This document shows positions 32,393 through 42,340 of a DNA stretch of 48,225 bases, in pieces; the stretch's first letter is position 1; each line of letters starts with the position of its first letter. The notes below the pieces were generated by a model. That model had not been told where the DNA came from and searched no databases. It saw only the letters and a program-made list of their open reading frames with translations. The DNA lies in assembly GCF_006937785.1 (NCBI RefSeq), contig NZ_SJEE01000040.1:1-48225 (forward strand), in the 5' to 3' direction. Source of the stretch: Pseudanabaena sp. UWO311 (lineage in GTDB: Bacteria; Cyanobacteriota; Cyanobacteriia; Pseudanabaenales; Pseudanabaenaceae). The position numbers and the translations under genes are program-made.

Positions 32393-32569
32393 ATGTCATT
32401 GAGGTATAGAGACAAAATCATTGATTTAATGGAGCTGCTTCTCAATACTTTGTGTAAAGAAGGATTTTTGATTTCTGACACACCCAAAAGCGCTGTAAGA
32501 ATTGGATTTCCATTAAAGGCTATAGATCGGATTTTTCCATCCTTATATCCTTCTCAGGCATGTTTGTAA
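32393..32569 (+). CDS. 58-residue small protein upstream of rlmN
   Basis: An open frame from ATG at 32393 to TAA at 32569 encodes [20 protein letters not shown] followed by [20 protein letters not shown] and [18 protein letters not shown]. The frame stays open for another 17 codons upstream of the ATG. Composition, an amphipathic N-terminal helix and the lack of rare-codon clusters make it look coding. I do not recognise the family. It ends 43 bp before rlmN on the same strand, so the two may be co-transcribed. It may instead be the 3' remnant of a longer gene. Confidence 0.5.
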   Translation: MSLRYRDKIIDLMELLLNTLCKEGFLISDTPKSAVRIGFPLKAIDRIFPSLYPSQACL

Positions 32570-32612
32570 GAAATTTGATAAAATCAATATTAGCCCCATT
32601 TGCCAATTTGTC

Positions 32613-33683
32613 ATGATAGCCAATACGTTAACCTCAGCATCTACTAAAGTCCTACCACTATTGGGGCGATCGCAATCTGAACTCACCGAATGGGTGGTAG
32701 CGCAAGGACAACCAAGCTATCGAGGGAAACAGCTCCATGACTGGCTATATAACAAGGGAGCGCGAAGTTTAGAAGATATTACGGTGTTCCCGAAGGCATG
32801 GCGCGAAGAATTTGCACAGAATCCGACTGTGGAAATCGGGCGATCGCAGATTCATCTCCACAAAACAACTCGCGATGGTACTGAGAAATTCCTGCTGAAG
32901 TTAGCCGATGGAGAAATTGTCGAAACCGTTGGCATTCCTACGAGTAAGCGCCTGACAGTGTGTGTTTCCACGCAAGTGGGCTGTCCGATGGCTTGCGATT
33001 TTTGTGCCACAGGTAAAGGCGGCTTTCGGCGCAACTTGGCAAAGCATGAAATTATCGATCAAGTGCTGACTGTGCAGGAAGTAATGCAGCAGCGCGTCAG
33101 CCATATTGTCTTTATGGGCATGGGCGAGCCATTGCTCAATTATGAAAACCTAGTTGGTGCGATCGCAGTCATCAACAAAGACATCGGTATTGGTCAACGT
33201 AATATCACCGTCTCCACCGTCGGCATTCCCAATCAAATCCCTCGCTTTGCAGAAGAGCATTTGCAAGTCACTCTCGCTGTCAGCCTCCATGCTCCGACTC
33301 AAGAAGTTCGCGCCCAAGTAATTCCTTCCGCCGATCGCTATCCATTGATTGCTTTGATGGATGACTGTCGTGAATATGTGGAAATTACTGGTAGAAGAAT
33401 TAGTTTTGAATATACATTGCTTGCTGGTGTCAATGACTCTCCTGAACAAGCTGAGGAACTCGCATATCTAATTCGCGGCTTCCAAAGTCACGTTAATTTG
33501 ATTCCCTACAATACTGTCAGTGATGCTGACTACAAGCGTCCAACCGAAAGAGCAATTCAAGCTTTTGTGCAAGTTTTGGAACATTATAAAGTTGCGGTGA
33601 GTGTACGACGCACAAGAGGACTTGAAGCAGATGCTGCTTGCGGTCAATTAAGAGGACAACATGAAAAGGCGTTAGCCAAATAA
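32613..33683 (+). CDS. rlmN: 23S rRNA (adenine-2503-C2)-methyltransferase
   Basis: This 356-residue radical-SAM enzyme methylates A2503 of 23S rRNA and A37 of some tRNAs. The cluster motif C124-x3-C128-x2-C131 (CPMACDFC) is preceded by [19 protein letters not shown] and [10 protein letters not shown] follow in the usual order. The C-terminal [10 protein letters not shown] carries the methyl-accepting Cys. The gene starts 43 bp after a small ORF and ends in a strong palindrome. All residues needed for activity appear present. Confidence 0.96.
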   Translation: MIANTLTSASTKVLPLLGRSQSELTEWVVAQGQPSYRGKQLHDWLYNKGARSLEDITVFPKAWREEFAQNPTVEIGRSQIHLHKTTRDGTEKFLLKLADGEIVETVGIPTSKRLTVCVSTQVGCPMACDFCATGKGGFRRNLAKHEIIDQVLTVQEVMQQRVSHIVFMGMGEPLLNYENLVGAIAVINKDIGIGQRNITVSTVGIPNQIPRFAEEHLQVTLAVSLHAPTQEVRAQVIPSADRYPLIALMDDCREYVEITGRRISFEYTLLAGVNDSPEQAEELAYLIRGFQSHVNLIPYNTVSDADYKRPTERAIQAFVQVLEHYKVAVSVRRTRGLEADAACGQLRGQHEKALAK

Positions 33684-33728
33684 GATTATTTTTGAGAATG
33701 GTGCAAAGCACCATTCTCAAAAATAATC
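33684..33728 (+). terminator. Terminator palindrome after rlmN
   Basis: GATTATTTTTGAGAATGGTGC and its perfect complement surround AAA. The hairpin starts on the base after the stop codon. Confidence 0.8.
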
Positions 33729-33731
33729 GAT

Positions 33732-33774
33732 CCCAAAAAATAGGGGCGTGCTTAGCACGCCCCTATTTTTTGGG
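33732..33774 (-). terminator. Terminator palindrome after thiL
   Basis: CCCAAAAAATAGGGGCGTGC and its complement surround TTA. It lies three bases beyond the rlmN terminator, 33 bp past the end of the minus-strand thiL gene, so each convergent gene has its own hairpin. Confidence 0.75.
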
Positions 33775-33807
33775 TTTTATACAAATCATTTTTTCTTTGG
33801 TGTTCCC

Positions 33808-34821
33808 TTATGGTTGGAAATGTTGAAAAGCCGATCGCATTTCTAGCCCGTCAATTCGATCTCCATCGATAATCTCACCGATAATCACTGCGCCAGATAA
33901 TTGATTTACAAACTTCTCGGCTAAAGACAAAGGCATACATAAAACAAGTTCAAAATCTTCACCGCCATACAATACCCAATCTAAGGCATGATCGCCTGCC
34001 AAAGCCCTTACTGCTCGGTGAATTGGTAACGATCGCCAATGGATCTTTGCGCCAACTTTACTAGCACGACATATTTGGGCGATCGCATCGGCTAATCCAT
34101 CACTACTATCCATTCCTGAAACAGGAAAATCAGTTGGATGATTTTGTTGGTTGAGAATCTTATGCAAAATCGCGATCGCATCAAAACGAGGAATTGGTCG
34201 CTGATGGTAATGACAAATTGCTTGAACTAAATCCTCTCCCGCTAGAATCCGATTACCAATCCGCATCGGCGCTAATAACTCCTCTTTTAACTCTTCTTTA
34301 AGTAGAAGTTCTAAACCAGCCTTTGAGAGTCCATGTAAACCCGTCATCACAATCACATCACCAACTCGCGCCTTATGTCTCTGAATGACTTGAGTTTTTG
34401 GTACTTGACCAAAGGCAGTTACCGATAAAGTTCGCACAGGCGATCGCACTGTATCGCCGCCAACCAATTCAGTGCCATAGGTTTGTAAACATTCACTAAA
34501 GCCACGATATACGCCTTCAATCCAAGCAATCTCAGTATCAGGTGGTAATCCCACAGACATGACCAAACCCCAAGGCTTAGCACCCATCGCAGCAAGATCG
34601 GATAAGTTCACAGCAGCAGCACGCCAACCAACATCTTCAGGGCTAGTGGTGCGATCGCTAAAATGTACGCCATCGATCAACATATCTGTCGTCACCACCA
34701 TTTGGCGATCGGGCAAAGTTGCCCCCATGGGCGCTGCGTCATCCCCCACCACCGCACTACAATATTGCCGAAATATCTTCAGCAATCCTTGCTCACCCAA
34801 ACTTTTAACTGTTGATGTCAT
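33808..34821 (-). CDS. thiL: Thiamine-monophosphate kinase
   Basis: This 337-residue AIR-synthase-fold kinase phosphorylates thiamine monophosphate to the active cofactor thiamine diphosphate. Characteristic segments are GEQGLLKIF, VGDDAAPM, VVTTDMLIDGVHF (metal and nucleotide binding), LSDLAAMGAKPWGL, GMDSSDGLADAI and GGEDFELVL. Length and order are normal. It lies between convergent rlmN and the argC gene. An argC terminator follows argC, so thiL probably has its own short transcript starting near 34825-34868 or runs from argC by read-through. Confidence 0.95.
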   Translation of the reverse strand: MTSTVKSLGEQGLLKIFRQYCSAVVGDDAAPMGATLPDRQMVVTTDMLIDGVHFSDRTTSPEDVGWRAAAVNLSDLAAMGAKPWGLVMSVGLPPDTEIAWIEGVYRGFSECLQTYGTELVGGDTVRSPVRTLSVTAFGQVPKTQVIQRHKARVGDVIVMTGLHGLSKAGLELLLKEELKEELLAPMRIGNRILAGEDLVQAICHYHQRPIPRFDAIAILHKILNQQNHPTDFPVSGMDSSDGLADAIAQICRASKVGAKIHWRSLPIHRAVRALAGDHALDWVLYGGEDFELVLCMPLSLAEKFVNQLSGAVIIGEIIDGDRIDGLEMRSAFQHFQP

Positions 34822-34837
34822 ACATTAACAAAAAATA

Positions 34838-34857
34838 CAAGGGGCTTAAGCCCCTTG
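34838..34857 (-). terminator. Terminator between argC and thiL
   Basis: CAAGGGGCTTAAGCCCCTTG is a perfect palindrome. On the minus strand it is followed by TATTTTTTG, a T-run. It lies 11 bp after the argC stop codon. Confidence 0.8.
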
Positions 34858-34868
34858 TTCAGCTTAGC

Positions 34869-35927
34869 TTATGGATAGAATGTTAGCTTTGGTAAAGCCA
34901 TCGACTCTTCCCAGCCCATCATGATATTCATACATTGCACAGCTTGAGCAGCTTGACCTTTCATCAAATTATCGATCGCAGACACCACAATTACTCGCCC
35001 TGTGCGTTCATCGACTTCGACACCGAGATAGCAAAGATTAGTGCCTAAAGCCCATTTGGTTTGCGGGAAGATATTTTTGGGTAAAACTTGAACCCATTCG
35101 GAATTGCGGTAAAAAGACTTATAGATAGTCAGAATATCGTCTTTCACAAGTCCAGGGTCGCGCAGTTTGGCATAGACCGTCGAAAGAATGCCGCGAATCA
35201 TCGGAATTAAATGCGGGGTGAATTGCACCAGCACATCTTGACCAGCCATATCGCTACAGATTTGCTCAATCTCAGGAGTATGCCTATGACTAGCAATGCC
35301 ATAGGCAGCAAGAGAGCCATCTGCCTCAGCTAACAATAAATTGGTTTTAGGCTGACGACCACCACCCGATGTACCAGACTTAGCATCAATAATGATCGTA
35401 CTAGGATCGACCAAACCTTGCTTTAGCAAAGGCTGTAAAGCTAATAAACTAGCAGTAGGATAGCAACCAGCACAGCCAACCAAGTCAGCCGTAGCAATGC
35501 GATCACGATAAATTTCTGGTAATCCATACACTGCCTTGGAATTAACTTCTGCGTCAGTCCGCGCCTCTTTGTACCAAGATTCATAAACTTGCAGATCGGT
35601 GAAGCGATAATCTGCGGATAAATCAAGGACTTTGCAACCCTTAGCTAGAAGCCGTGGCGCAATTTTGCTGGCTAAACCATTTGGTAATGACAAGAAGACA
35701 ATCTTGCAACGATCAGCGATCGCTTCAGGTTCAAGGTTTTCGATGGGTAGGTTAACTGCATGGGCAATATGCGGATATAGATCGGCAAAATTTTGTCCTA
35801 CAGAGCCACTCCCACCCATGTACGTAATGTTCACCAATGGATGCTCTAGGAGCAGTCTGACCAATTGAATGCCACCATAACCCGAAGCGCCAATAATACC
35901 TACGGGGACTCGATCCTGTGCGCTCAT
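34869..35927 (-). CDS. argC: N-acetyl-gamma-glutamyl-phosphate reductase
   Basis: This 352-residue enzyme carries out the NADPH-dependent third step of arginine synthesis. It has the N-terminal nucleotide motif [17 protein letters not shown], the catalytic cysteine in [27 protein letters not shown], and [10 protein letters not shown] with a conserved His. The C-terminal [18 protein letters not shown] is typical of the family. Length and motifs indicate an active enzyme. No other arg gene is adjacent, as is common in cyanobacteria where arg genes are scattered. Confidence 0.96.
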   Translation of the reverse strand: MSAQDRVPVGIIGASGYGGIQLVRLLLEHPLVNITYMGGSGSVGQNFADLYPHIAHAVNLPIENLEPEAIADRCKIVFLSLPNGLASKIAPRLLAKGCKVLDLSADYRFTDLQVYESWYKEARTDAEVNSKAVYGLPEIYRDRIATADLVGCAGCYPTASLLALQPLLKQGLVDPSTIIIDAKSGTSGGGRQPKTNLLLAEADGSLAAYGIASHRHTPEIEQICSDMAGQDVLVQFTPHLIPMIRGILSTVYAKLRDPGLVKDDILTIYKSFYRNSEWVQVLPKNIFPQTKWALGTNLCYLGVEVDERTGRVIVVSAIDNLMKGQAAQAVQCMNIMMGWEESMALPKLTFYP

Positions 35928-36699
35928 ACCCTTACTCCATCAAAAAATATTGCAAATGCTTTTAGCGTTTGGGGTAACAACTTAGCATAAGCCAAGCCCT
36001 ATCCCAAACTAATGACCAAATTAATGCTGAAAACCAGAATATTATGACGATACTTTAGTTGGTTAATACTGACTAACCACAATAAACGCAAAGTTTATTT
36101 TATTTAGAAACATTAGAAACATTTGATACACATTTTTTACTATTGAACCCTTTGACAATGCTGTCTCTCTTCACAACTCGAAAAGCTCAAAACTAGCCTA
36201 GGAATGTTAAGGCATTTCATAGATCTTAAAATCGATAAATCACCTATATGGGTGAAGAAATATGGCTTTAATTAGTATGAAATTTTGATAAATAGTAATT
36301 AAGACTATTTTTTTATTGGTTATTTGCAAATATGACACTGACTGAGATTAGATAAAATAATGTTTAGTCAGAGTTGAGTGGCAATTAACTTAAAAATATC
36401 AATCTAAACCTTGTTAAAACTTTTGGACTAGTTAATCAGTTAAATCTTGTAGGCATTTATTTCGTATTTCCATGTATTTACCTAAACGCTCTGACATTGT
36501 TGAGTATATTTTTTTGAATTCCCTAGAAAAATTAAAAAATATTTGAAAATCTAAGCGAATATTTTGTTCAATATGTTAAAAAATGTACGAGAATAGAAAT
36601 GCAATTCTACGTGGGTTAAAATCCAAAGGTTTGCAAATTTTTCTTCTATTTTTAGAGAGAAATTTTCGATTTTGAAATCTTGAAATTTCTGATAATCCT
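35928..36699. promoter_or_regulatory. Long AT-rich divergent regulatory region of argC and cyabrB
   Basis: These 770 bp carry no supported gene in either direction. AT content is distinctly higher than in the neighbours, with many short A/T-runs, and GCGATCGC is absent. A short inverted repeat TGGTTAATACTGACTAACCA lies near 36059. A TTGACA at 36152 has no good -10 match at standard spacing. AT-rich DNA of this kind is what cyAbrB-type proteins are known to bind, so self-regulation of cyabrB is a reasonable inference. A small RNA here cannot be excluded. Confidence 0.45.
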
Positions 36700-37092
36700 A
36701 TGACAGACACTGTAACTTCTCCATTAACAGGAAAAGCGCTTCTTCAAAAAGCTAAAGAGCTAAATAACTTACCCAAGCGCGAGCAAGCTAAAAAATGTGG
36801 GTATTTCACTCGAGGAAAAGACGGAGTAGATCGCGTTAATTTGACAGAGTTCTATGAAGCAGTACTGGCTGCGAGAGGATTTGCAATTAATCCTGAACAG
36901 AATAAAGATGGTCGCGGTCGTGAACCCACGTTTCGAGTTAGCGTTCATAAAAATGGTCAAATTGTGATCGGTTCTACCTATACAAGGTCAATGGGGTTGA
37001 ATGAAGGTGATGAGTTTGAAATTAAGCTTGGATACAAGCATATTCATCTTATCCAGTTGAGCAACGAGCTATCGGAAGATAAAGCTGAGTAA
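36700..37092 (+). CDS. cyAbrB-type transcriptional regulator
   Basis: This 130-residue DNA-binding protein is specific to cyanobacteria. Its N-terminal half (PLTGKALLQKAKELNNLPKR, CGYFT, VNLTEFYEAVLAARGF) is the cyanobacterial-specific domain. The C-terminal AbrB-like domain contains FRVSVHKNGQIVIGSTYTRS and MGLNEGDEFEIKLG. Members control carbon and nitrogen metabolism and often bind many AT-rich promoters. The very long AT-rich leader fits complex or autoregulated control. A terminator hairpin lies at 37215-37263. Confidence 0.9.
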   Translation: MTDTVTSPLTGKALLQKAKELNNLPKREQAKKCGYFTRGKDGVDRVNLTEFYEAVLAARGFAINPEQNKDGRGREPTFRVSVHKNGQIVIGSTYTRSMGLNEGDEFEIKLGYKHIHLIQLSNELSEDKAE

Positions 37093-37214
37093 GTAAATAT
37101 ACATATCAAATCTCTGTTAAATTGGATCAAGAGTAAAAGTTAATAGTCAAAAATAAATTTTTAGGCGATAAGTTTTAGGGCTTGGCTATACAAATGATTT
37201 GATCAACCAATTTG

Positions 37215-37263
37215 AGCGAGAAAATTAATACGGCTTTGTGGGGGAGCGTTTAATTTTCTCGCT
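37215..37263 (+). terminator. Terminator after the cyAbrB gene
   Basis: AGCGAGAAAATTAA and TTAATTTTCTCGCT pair around a ~21-base loop and are followed by GTTTTTA. It lies about 120 bp after the stop codon and 54 bp before tatD. Confidence 0.7.
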
Positions 37264-37316
37264 GTTTTTATGCGTTGTACATTTCGACATGATTCTGATT
37301 TCTAAGGTTTCTTTTT

Positions 37317-38111
37317 ATGCAACTAGTAGACACACATGTACATATTAACTTCAAGGATTTTCAATCTGATCTTGAGGCAGTTCGCGATCGCTGGCTAAGT
37401 AATGGTGTAACGCGGTTAGTACATTCTTGTGTCAGCCCCGATGAATTTATGCAAATTCAAGCTATCGCCGATCAATTTCCTGAAGTGAGTTTTGCGGTTG
37501 GTCTACATCCTCTTGACAAAACCTTGAACACGACAGGTTGGAATCCCGAAATTGGCGATCGCATCAAGTCTTTAGCGACTAGCGATCACCGTGTTGTAGC
37601 GATCGGGGAAACGGGTTTAGATTTTTTTAAATCTGACAGTAAAACTGCTCAAATTGAAGCTTTTAAGTCTCAACTCCGAACCGCGCGATCGCTAAATTTG
37701 CCTGTAATTATTCATTCTCGTGAAGCCTCAGCTGCTACTCGTCAAGTCTTGCAAGAAATCAATGCAGAGTCACCGCAAGAGCCAGTTCGCGGCGTGATGC
37801 ATTGCTGGGCTGGTAATCCTGAGGAGACGCAATGGTTTGTAGATTTGGGGATGTATATCAGCTTTAGTGGTGTGGTCACTTTTAAGAATGCTCATGATTT
37901 ACATGAGTCCGCCAAAATTGTACCAAGCGATCGCATTTTAGTTGAGACAGACTGTCCATTTCTTGCTCCAGTCCCGAAACGTGGCAAGCGCAACGAACCA
38001 GCCTATGTGCTCCATGTAGCTGAGAGCGTAGCGAAGTTGCGCGATGTAGATTTGGAAACATTGGCAACACAAACCACAAAAAATGCGTGTGCGCTGTTTG
38101 CCCTTTCTTAA
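37317..38111 (+). CDS. tatD: TatD-family metal-dependent hydrolase
   Basis: This 264-residue TIM-barrel hydrolase belongs to the TatD group, whose members act as 3'-5' DNases or D-aminoacyl-related hydrolases. The metal ligands appear in order: DTHVHINF (HxH), [10 protein letters not shown] (Glu), PVIIHSREA (His), MHCWAG (His) and [10 protein letters not shown] (Asp). The gene has its own terminator and stands between cyabrB and the cysteine desulfurase gene on the same strand. The exact substrate is not set by sequence. Confidence 0.92.
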   Translation: MQLVDTHVHINFKDFQSDLEAVRDRWLSNGVTRLVHSCVSPDEFMQIQAIADQFPEVSFAVGLHPLDKTLNTTGWNPEIGDRIKSLATSDHRVVAIGETGLDFFKSDSKTAQIEAFKSQLRTARSLNLPVIIHSREASAATRQVLQEINAESPQEPVRGVMHCWAGNPEETQWFVDLGMYISFSGVVTFKNAHDLHESAKIVPSDRILVETDCPFLAPVPKRGKRNEPAYVLHVAESVAKLRDVDLETLATQTTKNACALFALS

Positions 38112-38124
38112 TTTTTGTTCACAT

Positions 38125-38173
38125 AAACCCAAAGAACAAAGGAGCGCAAAGCGCTCCTTTGTTCTTTGGGTTT
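38125..38173 (+). terminator. Terminator palindrome after tatD
   Basis: AAACCCAAAGAACAAAGGAGC continues to GC-AAA-GC with a perfectly complementary right arm ending TTTGGGTTT. It lies 14 bp past the stop codon. Confidence 0.8.
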
Positions 38174-38195
38174 GCGATTGTTATAAAATTGTTTT

Positions 38196-39341
38196 ATGCA
38201 AATATACCTAGATCATGGTGCTACAACTCCTACACGACCAGAAGTCATCGACTTGATGGTGGCGGTGATGCGATCGCAATGGGGCAATCCTTCTAGCCTG
38301 CATTGGTGGGGTGAACGTGCAACCATGACGATCGAGCGTTCGCGCCTGCAAGTAGCAAGTTTGATTAATGCAGATCCTGAAGGAATTATTTTTACGTCTG
38401 GCGGCACAGAGTCAGACAATATGGTGATCATGGGAATTGCAAGGCAATATCGCACGCCACAACACATGATCATTTCCTCCGTTGAGCATTCGGCAGTGCG
38501 CTTACCAGCCAATTATCTAGAACAACATGGCTGGGAAATCACACGATTACCTGTCAATCGTCAAGGACTTGTTGAACCAAATGATCTCGCCCGATCGCTA
38601 CGCCCTAATACCGTACTTGTATCGATTATCACTGCTCAAAATGAAGTGGGGACGATGCAACCAATTGAGAAACTAGGACAAATTTGTCGTAATGCTGATG
38701 TGCTATTTCACACGGATGCGGTGCAAGCGATCGGTAAGATGTCTATTGATGTACAAACTCTACCAATTGATTTGCTGTCCCTTTCGGCGCATAAGTTTTA
38801 TGGAACTCAAGGAATCGGGGTGCTGTATATTAACCCTCTGATGACTAAGAAGCGTTCGCTAATTCCGTTAATTCAAGGCGGTGGACAAGAACGTGGCTAC
38901 CGTTCAGGGACTCAGGCTGTCGCCGCGATCGCAGGTTTAGGTTTAGCCGCCGAGCTAGCCGAAAAGGAGCTACCGCTAGAATCTCTACGTTTAGCCAAGT
39001 TGCGCGATCGTCTATACGCATTGCTTGCAGATATACCCGAACTTGTTCCCACAGGGCTGATGGGATGTGGCAGGTTACCGCACCACCTTAGTTTTTATCA
39101 CCAACATATTGATGGTCGCCATCTTGTGCGCGAAATGAATTTCGCTGGTATCGCCATTAGCTCTGGTTCGGCATGTAGTAGCGGTGCGATCGAGCCGAGT
39201 TCAATCCTGTTAGAAATGGGATATTCGCAATCAGAAGCTCGAAATAGTATCCGCCTCACTCTAGGCAAATCCAACAATGAAGCTGATATTGAGTGGACAT
39301 CTTTAGCCATGCACCAAATTCTGAGCCGCGAAAAATCGTAG
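38196..39341 (+). CDS. Cysteine desulfurase (NifS/IscS type)
   Basis: This 381-residue PLP enzyme releases sulfur from cysteine for Fe-S clusters and thionucleosides. MQIYLDHGATTPTRPEV begins the typical N-terminus. HTDAVQAIG holds the PLP-stacking region and LSLSAHKFYGTQGIG the PLP lysine. SSGSACSSGAIEPS holds the mobile-loop catalytic cysteine. The sequence is of the IscS/NifS class, not the SufS class, judging by the longer Cys loop. No iscU or scaffold gene is adjacent. It starts 22 bp after the tatD terminator. Confidence 0.93.
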   Translation: MQIYLDHGATTPTRPEVIDLMVAVMRSQWGNPSSLHWWGERATMTIERSRLQVASLINADPEGIIFTSGGTESDNMVIMGIARQYRTPQHMIISSVEHSAVRLPANYLEQHGWEITRLPVNRQGLVEPNDLARSLRPNTVLVSIITAQNEVGTMQPIEKLGQICRNADVLFHTDAVQAIGKMSIDVQTLPIDLLSLSAHKFYGTQGIGVLYINPLMTKKRSLIPLIQGGGQERGYRSGTQAVAAIAGLGLAAELAEKELPLESLRLAKLRDRLYALLADIPELVPTGLMGCGRLPHHLSFYHQHIDGRHLVREMNFAGIAISSGSACSSGAIEPSSILLEMGYSQSEARNSIRLTLGKSNNEADIEWTSLAMHQILSREKS

Positions 39342-39365
39342 AGGCAATTCATGAATTGCCTCTAC
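39338..39365. repeat. 26-bp palindrome, copy 2, on the desulfurase stop codon
   Basis: The same TAGAGGCAATTCA palindrome as at 218-243, extended by one base pair on each side (GTAGAG..CTCTAC). Its first TAG is the stop codon of the cysteine desulfurase gene, so the element was either inserted there or the gene end evolved onto it. Confidence 0.75.
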
Positions 39366-39374
39366 AATTTTTCA

Positions 39375-39429
39375 CGACATCCAAAAATCAAGGGTGATGC
39401 TAAGCATCACCCTTGATTTTTGGATGTCG
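39375..39429. terminator. Terminator palindrome between convergent desulfurase and usp genes
   Basis: CGACATCCAAAAATCAAGGG continues to ATGC-TAA-GCAT with a perfect right arm. It lies between genes that converge and can serve both. A small GTCGCAAAGCGAC hairpin follows at 39426-39438. Confidence 0.8.
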
Positions 39430-39442
39430 CAAAGCGACTTTC

Positions 39443-39832
39443 TTACGGCACGACTAAGACAGGACAGGGCGAAAGATTAATCACTTTTTGGCTAACACTG
39501 CTGCCGTCAGGATGTTCTTCTGTCAGGCTCATTCCCCGCGAACCCATCACAATCAAGTCTGCATTAATTTCATCAGCAAAATCACAAATCACAAAAGCAG
39601 TTTTACCTTCAGCTATTTTGGCCTTAACCACAATGCCCACTTCCGCAAAGTAAGCCTCAATTTCTTTAATTAGCTCTTGTGATGAAGCGCGATCGCTATC
39701 ACTAGCCTCAGGATCATCAACTGACAATAAATATAGCTGCGCATGATATTTTTGAATCAGATCAATCGCTACGGCTCCAGCTTGGCGGGTTTCTTGACTT
39801 CTGTTTAAAGGAAATAAAACAGTATTAAACAT
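39443..39832 (-). CDS. Universal stress protein, ATP-binding type
   Basis: This 129-residue UspA-fold protein begins with the FNTVLFPLNRSQE strand and has the ADLIVMGSRGMSLTEEHPDG motif. The spacing G-x2-G-x9-G-S is the ATP-binding signature. The C-terminus SPCPVLVVP is typical. Such proteins bind ATP or related nucleotides and are induced under stress, though the exact task varies. It is monocistronic, and the ~270 bp upstream is shared with the divergent pnp gene. Confidence 0.9.
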   Translation of the reverse strand: MFNTVLFPLNRSQETRQAGAVAIDLIQKYHAQLYLLSVDDPEASDSDRASSQELIKEIEAYFAEVGIVVKAKIAEGKTAFVICDFADEINADLIVMGSRGMSLTEEHPDGSSVSQKVINLSPCPVLVVP

Positions 39833-40107
39833 AATTCCTACCTAGCACTGCAATTCGGATATTTGATTACGAATTCAAATTTTTTTGTTTTCTTGACTCT
39901 ATTTTAATAATCAAAACAGCCTAACAATCTTTAAATTTCTTAATTTTTAACATGTGATCACCTATAAGGGTAACCAGAGGTACGTAAAAAGCACTTATCT
40001 TCATTTTTTGCAGCGATCGCGCTTAACAAACGTCAGACCTTACTACATCAGTGCTAACATTGCGAGATATATAACGAAAAAAAAGTCAAAACGGAAGAAG
40101 ATTATAG
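39833..40107. promoter_or_regulatory. Shared upstream region of usp and pnp
   Basis: This ~275-bp spacer lies between the divergent usp and pnp genes. It contains a HIP1 site near 40013 and a GGAAGAAG ribosome site just before the pnp ATG. In many bacteria the pnp leader folds into a hairpin for RNase III-based autoregulation, but no long perfect stem is visible here. Confidence 0.35.
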
Positions 40108-42255
40108 ATGGAAGCCGTAACAAAAATCATCCCTTTTTATGGCAGGGAAATTAAATTAAGAATTGGCACGTTTGCGCCCCAAGCTGGCGGCTCAGTATTA
40201 GTCCAGTGTGGAGAGACAGCAATATTAGTGACAGCGACCAGAGGTCCTGCTCGTGACGGTGTTGATTTTGTGCCACTGCTTGTTGATTATGAAGAACGCC
40301 TATACGCAGCAGGTCGTATTCCTGGAGGTTTCTTACGTCGTGAAGGTCGCCCCCCCGAAAAAGCAACTCTTACTTGCCGCCTGATCGATCGCCCCATGCG
40401 TCCTCTTTTCCCCAATTGGTTGCGTGATGATGTGCAAATCGTCGCCACAACCATGGCGATCGATGAAAAAGTACCACCTGACGTTTTAGCCGTGACAGGC
40501 GCATCGATCGCCGCGCTAATTGCAGGACTACCATTCATGGGGCCCATGGCTGGCGTTCGTGTGGGTCTAGTTGGTGATGAATTTATCATCAATCCTACCT
40601 ATGCCGAAGTTGAAGCAGGTGACCTCGACCTAGTGGTTGCAGGTACAGCCGAAGGCATCATCATGGTCGAAGCTGGCGCAAATCAATTGCCAGAAGCCGA
40701 CATGATCGAAGCGATCGACTTTGGTTATGAAGCGGTGCTTGAACTAATCAAAGCTCAAATTGATTTACTGCAAGAGTTAGGGATCGCACTACCAGAAATT
40801 GTCAACCCCGAAACCGATTCCACTCTGGAAAACTTTATTGCCGATACGGTCAAAGATAAAGTTGCTCAAGTAGTGGCAAGTTGCGAAAAAGATCGCAATG
40901 TGCGCGATGCCCACCTTGATGCGATTAAGGCTGAACTCTTAGCTGCGATCGCGGCTTTACCCGATGAAGATCCTGTAAAACTAGTCGCTGACAAAAAAGT
41001 GATTAGTGCTACTTACAAGGAACTCACCAAAAAGCTGATGCGCTTGCAAGTAATTGAGCAAAGCGTTCGGATTGACGGACGCAAACTTGACGAAGTGCGC
41101 CCCATCTGGACAGAAGTAAGTGTCATTCCTCGCGTCCATGGTAGCGGTCTATTCAATCGTGGTTTGACCCAAGTATTGACGATCGCCACCCTTGGCACAC
41201 CTGGGGATGCTCAGGAAATGGACGATTTGCATCCTGACGCGAAGAAGCGTTATATGCATCACTACAACTTCCCGCCCTACTCGGTTGGAGAAGCCAGACC
41301 AATGCGATCGGCTGGTCGTCGCGAAATTGGTCACGGCGCATTAGCCGAACGCGCTCTTTTGCCCGTATTGCCATCTAAAGCGGAATTCCCTTATGTTCTG
41401 CGTCTAGTATCGGAAGTTTTGTCTTCCAATGGCTCGACCTCGATGGGATCTGTCTGCGGCTCGACCCTTGCGCTGATGGATGCGGGTGTACCGATTTCCA
41501 AACCAGTCAGTGGTGTGGCAATGGGCTTGATTAAAGAAGGCGATGAAGTTCGCATTCTTACTGATATTCAAGGTATTGAAGATTTCCTTGGCGACATGGA
41601 CTTCAAGGTGGCTGGTACAGACACAGGCATCACCGCTCTGCAAATGGACATGAAGATCACTAGCATCTCCATGGATACAGTCCGCTCGGCAGTAATGCAA
41701 GCTAAGACTGGTCGTGCTCACATAATGGGCAAGATGTTGGAATTGATCTCTGCGCCTAGACCTCAGCTTTCTCCCTATGCACCACGATTGCTCACGATTC
41801 GGATCGATCCTGAACAAATCGGCATGATTATTGGACCTGGAGGTAAGAACATCAAGGGAATTACTGAGGAGACTGGAGCCAAGATCGATATTGAAGATGA
41901 TGGTACTGTCATGATTTCCTCGATGAGTGGGGAAGGCGCACTCAAAGCCAAGCGCATCATCGAAAATATGACCCGTCGTGTTGGTTCTGGTGATGTTTAT
42001 CTTGGTAAGGTCACTCGAATTATTCCAATTGGTGCATTTGTGGAGTTCCTACCTGGTAAGGAAGGAATGGTTCATATTTCCCAATTGGCGGAAGGTCGTG
42101 TGGGTAAAGTGGAAGATGAAGTTGCTGTTGGCGATGAAGTCTTGATCAAGATTCGCGAAGTTGATAATCGTGGACGCTTTAACCTAACTCGTTTGGGTAT
42201 TCACCCCGACGAAGCCGCCGCCGCACGTACTGCTGCTGCTACATCTGCTGAATAA
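40108..42255 (+). CDS. pnp: Polynucleotide phosphorylase
   Basis: This 715-residue exoribonuclease degrades RNA 3' to 5' with phosphate and can add tails, a role it fills in cyanobacteria that lack poly(A) polymerase. It has two RNase PH domains (about 5-215 and 320-540). The [20 protein letters not shown] and [15 protein letters not shown] segments mark them. A KH domain ([15 protein letters not shown], about 570-620) and an S1 domain ([20 protein letters not shown], about 630-695) follow, then an Ala-rich tail. An upstream GGAAGAAG fits the start. Confidence 0.97.
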   Translation: MEAVTKIIPFYGREIKLRIGTFAPQAGGSVLVQCGETAILVTATRGPARDGVDFVPLLVDYEERLYAAGRIPGGFLRREGRPPEKATLTCRLIDRPMRPLFPNWLRDDVQIVATTMAIDEKVPPDVLAVTGASIAALIAGLPFMGPMAGVRVGLVGDEFIINPTYAEVEAGDLDLVVAGTAEGIIMVEAGANQLPEADMIEAIDFGYEAVLELIKAQIDLLQELGIALPEIVNPETDSTLENFIADTVKDKVAQVVASCEKDRNVRDAHLDAIKAELLAAIAALPDEDPVKLVADKKVISATYKELTKKLMRLQVIEQSVRIDGRKLDEVRPIWTEVSVIPRVHGSGLFNRGLTQVLTIATLGTPGDAQEMDDLHPDAKKRYMHHYNFPPYSVGEARPMRSAGRREIGHGALAERALLPVLPSKAEFPYVLRLVSEVLSSNGSTSMGSVCGSTLALMDAGVPISKPVSGVAMGLIKEGDEVRILTDIQGIEDFLGDMDFKVAGTDTGITALQMDMKITSISMDTVRSAVMQAKTGRAHIMGKMLELISAPRPQLSPYAPRLLTIRIDPEQIGMIIGPGGKNIKGITEETGAKIDIEDDGTVMISSMSGEGALKAKRIIENMTRRVGSGDVYLGKVTRIIPIGAFVEFLPGKEGMVHISQLAEGRVGKVEDEVAVGDEVLIKIREVDNRGRFNLTRLGIHPDEAAAARTAAATSAE

Positions 42256-42259
42256 ATAT

Positions 42260-42300
42260 CAAAAAAGGGTGGATGCGCTTCGCGCATCCACCCTTTTTTG
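42260..42300 (+). terminator. Terminator of pnp
   Basis: CAAAAAAGGGTGGATGCGC-TTC and a perfect right arm end in TTTTTTG, four bases after the stop codon. Confidence 0.85.
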
Positions 42301-42340
42301 TGTTAAAAGCTAAAAAGTATTTTGGGGGTTCAAGAAAGTA

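Noticed and set aside
32308-32395. Triplicated GATCGGCAAT motif as a CRISPR-like or operator array
   Set aside because: Only about 10 bases, uneven spacing, and GATCG is common in this HIP1-rich genome.
39954-40154. Plus-strand frame running into pnp as a leader gene
   Set aside because: Overlaps the pnp start in another frame, basic and low-complexity, with no ribosome site.
41404-41817. 137-codon minus-strand frame inside pnp
   Set aside because: Antisense to a highly conserved gene; His/Arg-rich composition is typical of such shadows.
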